Assembly (NCBI GenBank): GCA_013054445.1
Contig: JAAMPI010001616.1
Coordinates: forward strand, 1 to 12,210
Direction: 5' to 3'
DNA: 12,210 bases
Source of the DNA: Cudoniella acicularis
Lineage: Eukaryota; Ascomycota; Leotiomycetes; Helotiales; Helotiaceae
Below are positions 1 through 8,450 of the stretch, in pieces. Every line of letters begins with the position of its first letter. Positions within the stretch are counted from its first letter, which is position 1. Under the pieces are notes generated by a model that worked only from the letters and a program-made list of their open reading frames with translations, searched no databases and was not told where the DNA came from. The translations under genes and the position numbers were made by a program.

Positions 1-669
1 CTTCGCCTGCGCATTCCCATTCCCATTCCCACCATCTACTTCCCTCAACGCCTCCAAAATCTCCCTCTCCTCCCCCTCCAAAACACTCGACCTAACACAT
101 TCCTCCTCCCAGAAAAACAACAGCGCTACGACCTTCCTCTGCGTATGCACACTGATACTTGCATGTTGGTTTGCGAAGTTTTTGTTGATTAGATCAGTTC
201 TGATCGTTGGTTGCGGCGGTGGTGGGGTTTCGGGTGAGGATGTGGAAGGTGAGGAATCTGGGGCAGGGAGGATGATTCCGGTTTTGAGAAGGATTTTATG
301 GGTTTTTTGTGAGAGGGAGGAGGTCGCTACTAGGTTGGTGATGTAGAAGGCTTCGGGACCGAGGTGGCGTGGGAGGGAGAGTTGGTAGTTGAAGAGGGCT
401 GTGAGGGGGGGTTAGTTTTTGTAGTTCGTGGGTTGTGCTAGAGTATGACGTGAGGGGAGAATATGAGAGTAGTACATTAAAGGGCAAATTTATTTGAATG
501 TTATAGAAAAGAACGAGAGTTTTTGATCGTGAGAGACAGTCAAGAAGGGGGACTCACTATCAGCCTGTTGAGGACTAAGATTCACGTCATTTTTAGAGTC
601 TCTGGCGAAGTTGGGAACGGCGTTGTTGATAAGGCGCATCCACGAGAACTTCTTGCCTTTAGCTGCCAT
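1..669 (-). CDS. Unrecognised two-exon protein, 3' part cut off by the window edge
   Basis: I do not recognise this protein. The ATG at 669-667 sits in a good start context (CAAAAATGGC). Exon 1 (558-669) encodes 37 residues plus one base, beginning MAAKGKKFSWMRLINNAV. After a phase-1 intron, exon 2 (1-398) stays open to the edge, giving 170 residues in all. The start is basic. Residues about 35-75 look like a folded helical segment (LFNYQLSLPRHLGPEAFYIT). A Ser/Pro-rich linker follows at about 84-105. Then comes another helical stretch with LLFFWEEECVRS and many Glu/Arg residues, ending in an Asn-Gly repeat at the edge. No signal peptide or membrane span is evident, so a cytosolic or nuclear protein is likely. 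The reading frame is preserved exactly across a canonical intron, which is the main evidence that the gene is real. Its true end lies to the left. Confidence 0.72.
13..30. repeat. Three tandem ATTCCC hexamers
   Basis: Three exact copies of ATTCCC lie inside exon 2 of the left-edge gene, where they encode the Asn-Gly run near the window edge. This is a small in-frame hexanucleotide microsatellite that could vary in copy number without shifting the frame. Confidence 0.75.
399..557 (-). other. Intron of the left-edge gene (159 nt)
   Basis: The donor is GTGAGT directly after position 558 and the acceptor is CTCACAG ending at 399. A perfect CTAAC branch motif (in AAAACTAACC) lies just upstream of the acceptor. 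Removing it joins codon A+CC (Thr) in phase 1 and keeps both exons open. Read without splicing, exon 1 soon runs into stops inside the intron. Confidence 0.8.
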
Positions 670-2097
670 TTTTGCAGCAGAGAGGGGAAAGGAAAAGACG
701 GAGATGAAGTGGAGTAGAATGAGGCGAGGTGCAATATCGTGGTATGTTGTTGTTCTAGCCGTGGGGTAAGGCTGAGCGAGGCTGAGTTTCTACCTTCTCT
801 ATCGAATCAGGAGATAGCAATCAGCTGAAAAAGCAATTCTGATAGCTCTAGTAAAACCCTTGTCCCTGGAAAAAATGGCGTTGCGCGCATTTCTTGCAGA
901 CGAAGTCTAAATAAAATTAAGAAGCTTTCCTCGATTGATGTCGAGAAATATCATCCAATATCTATTTCTTATATCTACACTCGCATCTCCCAAGCCTAGT
1001 CGTCGTCAGCGGTGCATTTTTGCACCTCCAAACCGCAAAGTAACACAGCCCCATTGCAAACACGTGGGTCTATCCATTGGGTGTTATCCTTCCATCACCG
1101 TTTGAGACAAGGCTGATTTTTTCGAAGCTCCGAGTTGGGCACGTGAGATCATACTTTGAGTGAGAATTATTAGCTAGAAGTGGGACATTTATCAAAGGCT
1201 GAAGACGAGGCTTGCATTGATGGTACGCTGCTAAGATGGGCAACTAAATCGCTGTGCGAGGTGGCATTTCAGCCTTGACCTTCTTGAGACTTTTTTGATG
1301 TTGGTGTTTTTGTGGCCATTAAGGTTGGGAGGACATATGTTCGTGCATCGAAGAGCCCGAGAGGGCTTGTTTTGGAGCATTTATTTTACGTCAGTAGATA
1401 CGTAAGCTAGGTGTACAGTACTCAGTCCGTAGAATGTGTCAAGTGTGCTAAAAACTCGCGATGTCTCTTCCAGAATAGAACTATCGATTCGCAAACTCAC
1501 TTCACGATTCTATCAACATTGTGCACATTGATGACATCCAAAATTATCTTCATGTTTATTTCGAAATCAGAAATAAAATTCACGTTAAGTGTGGTCAAAA
1601 ATAATTGATTATTATTTCTGTCTTTTGAAGTGATATTGCGTATCTACGTGCCGACAACCGGCTGTGACAGATAAGTCGAAGTGAAAGGCTTCTGAGTCCC
1701 CCCCCCCAACAAAACCCATGATTACAGGCCCACGTGTATGTACATGTCTAAAGTGATATTCCTCGGATTTAAAAATACGTCTGGAAGAAGCCAAGTCGGA
1801 AATTCCCAGCAGCTCGGAATCGAAAGTGAAAGTTTTCACTTCTCGCACACCGTGTGTGTGGAATAACCCACCATCATCCTCATCCCACTCCAACAGCTTC
1901 TAGCCCACTTTCGAAGTGAGCTACTTGCCTACTTCCCGCCTCCATTTGCGGCCTATCTTGGGTATTACCCTTCCTTTCTCTTCCTCCCGTTAAATGTTTT
2001 GAAGTTACCCATTCCTCGTCCATTCCCCTCGACTCAACCAATCCCATCTACTCCACTCCCATGACCATGGCAGGGCTTTAGAAAAAAAACAAGTATT
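670..2097. other. Intergenic region between the left-edge gene and the Kre9-like gene
   Basis: About 1.4 kb separates the start of the left-edge gene from the stop of the Kre9-like gene, both on the minus strand. It should hold the promoter of the former and the 3' end of the latter. It contains three CACGTG palindromes (1061, 1140, 1731), a run of ten C at 1698-1707, and a pyrimidine-rich stretch at about 1895-2060. Open frames at 1411-1608 (plus) and 1612-1893 (minus) begin without an ATG and resemble nothing I know, so I do not call genes here. Confidence 0.6.
1061..1736. promoter_or_regulatory. Cluster of three CACGTG (E-box type) palindromes
   Basis: Exact CACGTG hexamers occur at 1061-1066, 1140-1145 and 1731-1736, about 390-1060 bases upstream of the start codon of the left-edge gene. 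CACGTG is the known core site of fungal bHLH regulators such as Cbf1-type proteins. Three copies in 676 bases is more than the roughly 0.2 expected from equal base frequencies. Their use as binding sites is inference. Confidence 0.35.
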
Positions 2098-2964
2098 TCA
2101 CCCTCCCACCTGTCGATCCTCCAACTCAGCTCTCTCGGGCTCCTCTCCACCTACCCCTCCATTGCCGGTACCCTCCAACTCCGACCTCGCCAACCCATCC
2201 AGCTCCCCAACCAGTACCCCCTCACCTATCTCAGCCAAACTCTGCTCAACCAAACTCGGTTTCGCTTCTCCCACATCATCCGGTATATTCGGTGAAGTCT
2301 CCTCCTCCCGCATGGCTTTATTGGCTGCTGATTTCCGCCCGAGAAAGAAGCCGAGCGCTATCAACGCAATAATCACAAGAGCGCCAACTGTTACACCCAC
2401 ACCGATCGCTACTTTGGTTCCTGAGGCGAGGCCTGTGGAAGATGGTGTCGGTGAAGAATTGTTAGAATCGGAGGAGGAGGATGCGGAGGATGCGGAGGAG
2501 CCTGTTGTAGGTGTTGAAGCCGTTGCCCTACTGCTGCTTGTTGAAGAAGAAGCCGACGAAGCGCCTGCTATTTCAAAAGTGGGTGAATAGTCATAGAAAC
2601 CTCCACACGCTACTTCAAGCTCGTAGGTTCCTGCTGCTATGGTGGAGGAGACATTCCAGGTATATGACGGGTCTGTCACCGCAGCTGTTTTCCGTTTATG
2701 TCAGCCTAAATTCTTCTTCAAACAAGGGGAAAGAAGGCGCATACAGTTGAGCGTGTTCTCAATAGTTGTTGACGAGTTGGTTTCTAAAGTATCCAGCACT
2801 ACCTGCACAGCACCAGTTGCATTTGCCCAGGTAATTATGAAGGGGTGACCGGCAGTCACATTCCATTCTGTGTTCGTCAAGCGAATATTGCTGCCAAAGG
2901 TATTGAACGCCAACAGGGCCCAAGTGCAATAAAACAAATGTAATCGTAAATTCCTCGCCATCAT
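2098..2964 (-). CDS. Kre9/Knh1-like domain protein with one membrane span and acidic cytosolic tail
   Basis: Two exons (2745-2964 and 2098-2684) give 268 residues. A signal peptide covers about residues 1-25 (hydrophobic FYCTWALLAF). The Kre9/Knh1-like N-terminal domain spans about 26-113, with the family's typical beats: NTEWNVTAGHPFIITW, then YTWNVSSTIAAGTYEL, then FYDYSPTFEI. A Ser/Thr-rich stalk follows at about 115-162, likely O-mannosylated, and several NxS/T sites are present. Many family members end in a GPI signal. Here a single hydrophobic helix at about 165-188 (GALVIIALIALGFFLG) is followed by RKSAANK and about 75 mostly acidic residues, so it is a type I plasma-membrane protein. 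Kre9-family proteins are linked to beta-1,6-glucan and wall assembly; a wall-sensing or anchoring role here is inference. The ATG at 2964 is followed at once by a second ATG. Confidence 0.88.
2685..2744 (-). other. Intron of the Kre9-like gene (60 nt)
   Basis: The donor GTATGC follows position 2745 and the acceptor AAAACAG ends at 2685. A GCTGAC branch motif lies about 18 bases before the acceptor. Splicing in phase 1 joins ...ENTLN to SAVTDPSYTW and so completes the Kre9/Knh1-like domain. Unspliced reading ends 14 codons into the intron at a TGA that overlaps the branch motif. Confidence 0.88.
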
Positions 2965-4334
2965 CGGGGCGAAATAGTACAGAAGAAGCGCGAATCTCGC
3001 GACTTTCCGACTTCAAAGAGCCGCAAAACTCGAGAAGGAGAGAGGGTTTGTTGAGGGGGTGAGACCCACGTTATTTGAAGTGTTGGAAAGGAAGGATTGC
3101 GAATTGCGCCACACAGGCAACTTCGTCAATTGTTAGGGGTCATTGTTTGGGTTGGTTGTGCTATCAAAATACTACAGGGCTTAAAACGAGGAGGTGACGG
3201 GGGAGTTGACATAAAAAGCTGGGATCCAAAAAACAACTTTGGAATGACAAGGCTGCACCGTTGAACCAACTTCGAGGTCATTCACCGGCTATTTTACATA
3301 TGAACAGTACAGGGGGTGGGGTTACACAAGTTTGGCAGGGTGCTACGCATTTGGAAGGTAAGTCCAAAGGAGTTTTTATCTATACTTCTACTCAGTATAT
3401 TCAAAAGCTTACCGTACTCCGAGAGTAAGGTATGGATCTTTTGTGCAGTCTAGAAATAATTTGCCTGCGAAATAAAATAGTCTCATACTCGTCAAAGACT
3501 TGAATTTCTCTAACACAGTGAGTACAGTACAAATGGCTTACAAAAGATCACGGCGTGTATGTAAGGGGCACCTCGCTTAAGGCCTGTTCTACCACGCGAA
3601 ACCCTGTTATCCGACAAAAAGGTTGTTGGGGGTTATTAGGAGGGTCAGCGCCTAGAGTTAATAGGCTCATGAAAACAATTGAAAAATAAGGAGTTATTAG
3701 AGGGTTTGTCAAGTGGCCGAATAGGCCCTTAACCTAGGAGCCTCAATAGCCCCAGAAAACAACAACCACAACAAAAATCGTAGACGATATATTAAACCAT
3801 TTTATAGAAAGCTTACCCCTACTCAATGATCCAATCCAAGCCCTAAAAAAACTGCGAGAGAAATGGAGTGTTGTCACCATTCAGCGCTATGAAAAGTACC
3901 CTACAAATTATTTTGTTGCTTCTACTAGCTTCTGCCCAAGGAATGCTCTACCTCCTACAGTAGAGGAAATAAACTTTAAGAGTCGGGGTCAAGCCATAGC
4001 AACTATTCATTAATTTCTCATTATCTCAATTCATCCAATGCTGTTTCCCAGGCATCTCTCACGCTAAAGTTTTAATCCCAAACCACGCGGCTACGCCATA
4101 TCCTGAACAAGCAGATGACAGCCAAATTTTCAAATCGAACAATTTTGTTCTCAATCAAGGCTTGCCTGTTTTTCGACATTCTCGGCAAAGGCTCCTAAAT
4201 TCCACCATCCTCTTTTGGAATTGCAAATTCGACTCCAGGTGAATTTTTAACTGTTCTCGGTAAGCCGCCCGGAAGGGTCTTTCTTTCATCAACCGGAGCT
4301 GCGCAAGAGGTTGCTAGGGTTTTATTCCCTCGTA
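2965..4334. other. Intergenic region between the Kre9-like gene and the histidine kinase gene
   Basis: This 1.37 kb gap holds the promoter of the Kre9-like gene at its left and the 3' end of the kinase gene at its right. A TTTATT (AATAAA on the minus strand) at 4321-4326 lies right after the kinase stop. The middle is AT-richer and carries a degenerate inverted repeat (3621-3767) abutting an ATG-less open frame (3750-4013). I see no tRNA, no rRNA and no complete gene. Confidence 0.6.
3621..3767. repeat. Degenerate inverted repeat, possible transposon or MITE relic
   Basis: The left arm (about 3621-3665) and right arm (about 3722-3767) are imperfect reverse complements. The outer GGTTGTTG at 3621-3628 pairs exactly with CAACAACC at 3760-3767. 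Inner blocks GGGGTTATTAGG and CCTCAATAGCCCC pair with a few mismatches, as do CCTAGAGTTAA and TTAACCTAGG. A related direct repeat occurs inside (GTTATTAGGAGGGT at 3632 and GTTATTAGAGGGTT at 3693). No target-site duplication or transposase could be identified, so the origin is uncertain. Confidence 0.35.
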
Positions 4335-7300
4335 TCAAAGCTTTCTTTCACCCATAGCTGGTCCCCACCCTTCCCTCCGAATTTCCTCCAACATTCCCCT
4401 CAGTTCTTTCATCGATACCGGTTTCGTCAAGTACAAATCCACCCCACTACTAAAAGCTTCCTGTCTTGTCGCAGGATTCGCCGCCCCCGTCAACGCAATC
4501 AGCTTCGTCGGTTCTAACTTCTCGTCTTTCTCATACCTCCTGATATGTCTCGCACTATCGATGCCAGACATCACAGGCATGGAAATGTCCATAAAGATCA
4601 CGTCGAATTGACCGCGGCAGTCTTTGTAGGTATTCAAGGCTTCGAGACCATTCATGGCAGTGCTGTGGGTTATTTTGAGTTTGCGCATGGTGGCGACGAG
4701 AAGTTTGAGGTTTATTTCGTTGTCTTCGACGAGCAGAACACGCATTTCTTTGGATTCAGTAGTCGTAGAAGGGTTTGACGGTTTGCCATTTTCAGAAGGC
4801 TGATCGGGGGCTTTAATGGGCGAAGGAGTAGGTGTCGACTGGTTTTTCTCAGTATCCGGTCTCGGTGAATGGACCTGCCTTTCGGAAGGCACTTCTAGAT
4901 TTTGGGTGGAAATCTGAACAGGTTTTGTCTGTGTAGGTTGCTCTCCCTCGTTGGTTTCAGTCCCAGGAACAGTAATATTGTTTTGGCAGAAGGCGGTATG
5001 AAGAATCTTGGCGGCTTTATGAGGTCCGTACCTAATTGAGCGTAAGTGATGCCCCGACTGAACGCAGCACGGAGAAAAGACAAATAATTTTCATGTCCAG
5101 TTTTGGGAAGCGTGAGGGCATTCACAACTCTGGATTGACCCGAAGGGTGGCAGCCTCATATGATGTAGGTCACTAAAAATTACTCATGGCTAACCATGCT
5201 TCAAGGACTACCTGAAGCAGCTGGCATGTTCTAATAACTTGCAGTGTGTGAAAAGAGGGAACTTACGGCTGTTGTAAATAGTACATTTGGAAGGACCCGC
5301 AAGTATTCATTCTAGGCCCGGGGCGGTATCCAGTACACAGCACAACTGCGATCGACTTGCCAGATTTCGTAGGTCGCTTGAGATCATAAGCTTGTAAAAT
5401 ATCCTGCACGGATTTGTCACCGATGCCAGACTCCATAATGCCTATCACATCAACGCCTGATCCGTCAGAGGCGAGAGGCAAACTAGATTCCATTCCAAAC
5501 CAGCCAGTCATCAACGAATTAGCAGATTCCTTCAGCAACATCGCTCCTTCTACATCTGGTGAAAGAATACCGGTTGGTGTTTCTGAAATATCTGGGTATC
5601 GATCAAAACCTTCAAGGTGGAATTTGAAACCCTTGACAGCTTTCCTAACTTCGGAAACCATGTTCGGCCCGTCAGTCTTAATAGGGACTTGGGAAGCTGT
5701 TAATGGTATACGGACAGTAGCCTCCGTACCAGTTCCCACCTCGCTCGTAAACATGATTTGACCACCCAAATCCTGTATGATGTGCCGCACAATACTCAGA
5801 CCAAGTCCAGTACCTGTCGCAAGAGAATCTTCTTGCGTAAAAGGTTTATACAATTTGTGCTTCAAAAACTCTTCAGAGATGCCTCTCCCGGAATCCTTAA
5901 CTTTCAATAAGAGGGAGGAACGGGATTTTTTGCTCCGCGCAACGCCTTCATCTTCAACCTCCAGTGAAACTTTAACAAATCCGGTTTTGGTATATTTCAT
6001 AGCGTTACTAAACAAATTCATCAAGATTCGACTCCAAGCACCAGGATCAATATCAAAGGTCCATTCAGGATACCACTTGACATGGGTGATAATTGTAAGC
6101 GGCGAGTCTTTGGGGACCACTGAGTGTCGCTTCGCCGGATTGAGACCGGATTTGTTAACACTTTGGCCAGCGTAGATGGCTTCAATAACCTCCTCGGATA
6201 GAACCAAAATGTCTGTTTTTTCCTCTTCGTCATCCTCGGCTCGTGGTGGATCTGAAGAATGCTTCTTTCTTCGCCTGCCCAAACCCTTTGATAGTTTTGG
6301 TTTGTTCTTTGCTTTTCGATTGACCTTGGAGAAATCCAGTACATGGTTAATAGTATCCAACAAAACTTTTCCCGAAGCTTGGATATTGCTAACCATTTCC
6401 TCCTGGACCTCACTCATAGATGTTTCTTGTAAAAATTCCACGCTTGCAAGAACGCCGTGGAGAGGAGATCGTAATTCGTGAGATATGCTTGATATGAAGT
6501 CTGATTTCATCTTATCCAACACTTGGGCTGAAATTCGAGCCACCTCTGCCATCGTACTATTTCCAAATGCAGCAAGATATGTTAAATCCTCAGTAGGACA
6601 CATGCATCTCGTGGGAGTTGTCGACCACACCAAGGTTCCAGCAAACCAACGTTCTCTGTTTTGATCCCATAGAGGAAACCAAAAGACACTGCGTGCTCCA
6701 GGTAAAACATTCAAAATTGCCTTTGCCTCGGCCTCTTTCGACAAGCGTCTCCGGCGAGTCTTATTTTCGTGTTTATGGTGTTCAATCCCAGTACTTGGGT
6801 CCATTCTTGGTGTACTATTGTCTGTGTCGCTGGACGAGAAGGCTCCGTCTGCGTCAAAATTAAAAATTTTCCCATGCGGATAGCGTTTCAGCAGTCTTCT
6901 TAATATGGTTTCAGGGAGGTGTCCATATTCTTCGGAAGGTTGATGCCCACGTAGACTGGAACGACTACGAGTGCTAAATCCTAAAATATTGCAACACTTT
7001 TCAGTTGAATGTTCAGTTTGTTGACCTGAATCTGAGTGTCCGTTAATGTCGTTTTCAGGGGCTGATAACTTCCTTCCGAGCTCATCTTCGCTACTCGTCG
7101 GTGCCACGTCAACATGAAATTGCCCGGGTGCCTTCTCCTCCATAATATTCCTGTCAGCACTCGCACCAAAAGTACCAATACTGGCGTCGAAGAATATGAC
7201 ACCTTGAACACCTATAGCTTCTCTGATGAGATTGCTTGCTCTAGAAAAGACTGCCTTTAAGTCTGCCGATAGCAAGGCGTCCTGTAGTTCCTTCGAAATG

Positions 7301-8450
7301 TCGTCCGATAATTGAGGAGGTGGTAGGTCAAAAGAAACTGATTGTCTGTTATCAGAACGGTCAGGAGGAGGCTCAACCAATGTATCGACAGTAGTCACTG
7401 AGCTATTCCGATCTTTCCACGACTTAGAAACAAGGGTTGAAGGTGCAGTAGAATCTGTTGAAGTTTGATGGCTTTCCCCTCGGGGTAGTGTCGGCCTTCC
7501 ATCCCCAAAATCAATTCTTGAAGGGGCCGATGATACAGACGGTGTCTGAGGGAGAGAATGGTCGTTTCCTGGCCAGTCATCTAAGCCTTTTGAGAGATTC
7601 GCAGTCGGTTCTTGTACCCCAAACTCGGCATCCGCAAGATGATCGAGGGGTACAGGGACGCGAGTGCGTTTTTGGAGGCTGGGCTGTTGAAGTCTATGTC
7701 CCCATTCAAGCCACCAGTCTCTTAGTGTTGATTTGCCCTCAATGAACAAGCTGATAGCCTTGATCATCCGCTCCGATCGATACTGCTTCCGTTTGAGAAG
7801 TCCGGCTTCGAGATAATCCATGACCGTCACAGCCATATCTACTAGGAATTCGAGCTCCGACTCATTCAATCCATCCCTGGGTTTATCGTCCGCAACAATA
7901 TAGTTTCCTATGACTGCTTTTGAATACGGTGTTCGGAGAGGTACAGCAACTAAGAATCGGACATAAGGCTCCTCAACCACGACACATTTGTCCTTGAAGG
8001 TTTCATGTTTCGAAAGATCATTGACAACAATATGCGTATCATCTGAAGCACAGAAATGTGCCACCAGCTCAGCGCCAACTGTCTTGTGTGTGTTGTTGCG
8101 GCGACATTGGAAGGTTCCCACACCGTGCCACAAACGATCATTCTCGTCATCATCTCGTTGCAAGGAGAGCGCCTTTCCCGATTCCGCGAGCATATATTCG
8201 ACATCATTCGTAGATAGAGTGATCAAACCCCGTTTTGCATTCAGGCGATGCGCTCCAAGCTGTGCGAAGGCCGTAAGGATCGGGTCGCTGGAGGCCTTCG
8301 AAATCTTGTTCCCCTCGGCATCAACGGAGTCATTTTCCGGCTGGTAGTACCTAAGAATGAATGCCATTAGCTGGTGAGCACACGCCAGGAATGAACAGAG
8401 CAGACTGACCGATAGAGCTCTCGCTCGCGCGCTGCGGATGTGTTTTTCAT
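4335..8450 (-). CDS. Hybrid histidine kinase with two GAF-like regions and C-terminal receiver
   Basis: Three exons (8410-8450, 5267-8350, 4335-5031) give about 1273 residues. The kinase autophosphorylates a His and passes the phosphate to its receiver Asp, feeding a phosphotransfer (HPt) protein. No membrane span is seen, so it is a cytosolic sensor. Domains: N-terminal GAF about 36-195 (LTAFAQLGAHRLNAKR); Ser/Pro-rich linker; divergent GAF about 373-618 with long low-complexity inserts; HisKA with the H box SSISHELRSPLHG (His about 638); HATPase about 772-898 with N box NLFSNAMKYT, G1 DSGRG, F box YKPFTQED and G2 GTGLGLSI; receiver-like degenerate segment about 978-1065; linker; receiver about 1137-1258 with EDN, FMDISMP (Asp about 1190), ALTG and TKP. 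All catalytic residues are present. I chose the ATG at 8450 because splicing the first intron yields MKNTSAARERELYRYY, which fits this fungal family. I did not assign a numbered hybrid-kinase group. Confidence 0.93.
5032..5266 (-). other. Second intron of the histidine kinase gene (235 nt)
   Basis: The donor is a consensus GTAAGT after position 5267. The acceptor is AATTAG ending at 5032, with a CTTAC branch-like motif about 10 bases before it. Splicing in phase 2 joins YYLQQP to YGPHKAAKIL, restoring the QPxGPxKxAxxL motif of fungal hybrid kinases and running on into the receiver. An alternative acceptor at 5130 keeps a frame briefly but does not connect to the receiver. Without splicing, translation stops at a TAA inside the donor. 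Confidence 0.85.
8351..8409 (-). other. First intron of the histidine kinase gene (59 nt)
   Basis: The donor GTCAGT follows position 8410 and the acceptor TTCTTAG ends at 8351, with a GCTAAT branch motif about 17 bases upstream. Exon 1 encodes 13 residues plus two bases; the split codon CG+G gives Arg in ELYRYYQPEN. The main frame happens to remain open through the intron, so an unspliced reading gives a misleading hydrophobic N-terminus with no proper ATG start. Confidence 0.85.

Noticed and set aside
1354..1373. AGCCC-GAGA-GGGCT hairpin followed by TTGTTTT, like a bacterial terminator
   Set aside because: The window is clearly fungal, where such terminators are not used; a 5-bp stem in 12 kb is expected by chance.
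1411..1608. Plus-strand open frame of 65 codons
   Set aside because: It begins at a GTG, lies in AT-rich sequence, and has no recognisable motif or intron signals.
1612..1893. Minus-strand open frame of 93 codons in the gap between genes
   Set aside because: It begins at a TTG, its first in-frame ATG comes late, it spans the poly-C run, and the product resembles nothing known. I treat it as chance.
2162..2590. Plus-strand open frame of 142 codons opposite the Kre9-like gene
   Set aside because: It is the antisense shadow of the Ser-rich stalk, membrane span and acidic tail; its Ser/Pro and Glu-rich content follows from the real gene's codons.
4895..5125. Separate small gene or extra kinase exon in the frame that starts VVNALTLPKTGHENY
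   Set aside because: An acceptor at 5130 would keep this frame but it ends without joining the receiver. The acceptor at 5032 restores the QPYGPHK motif and the receiver frame, so this stretch is mostly intron and frame shadow.
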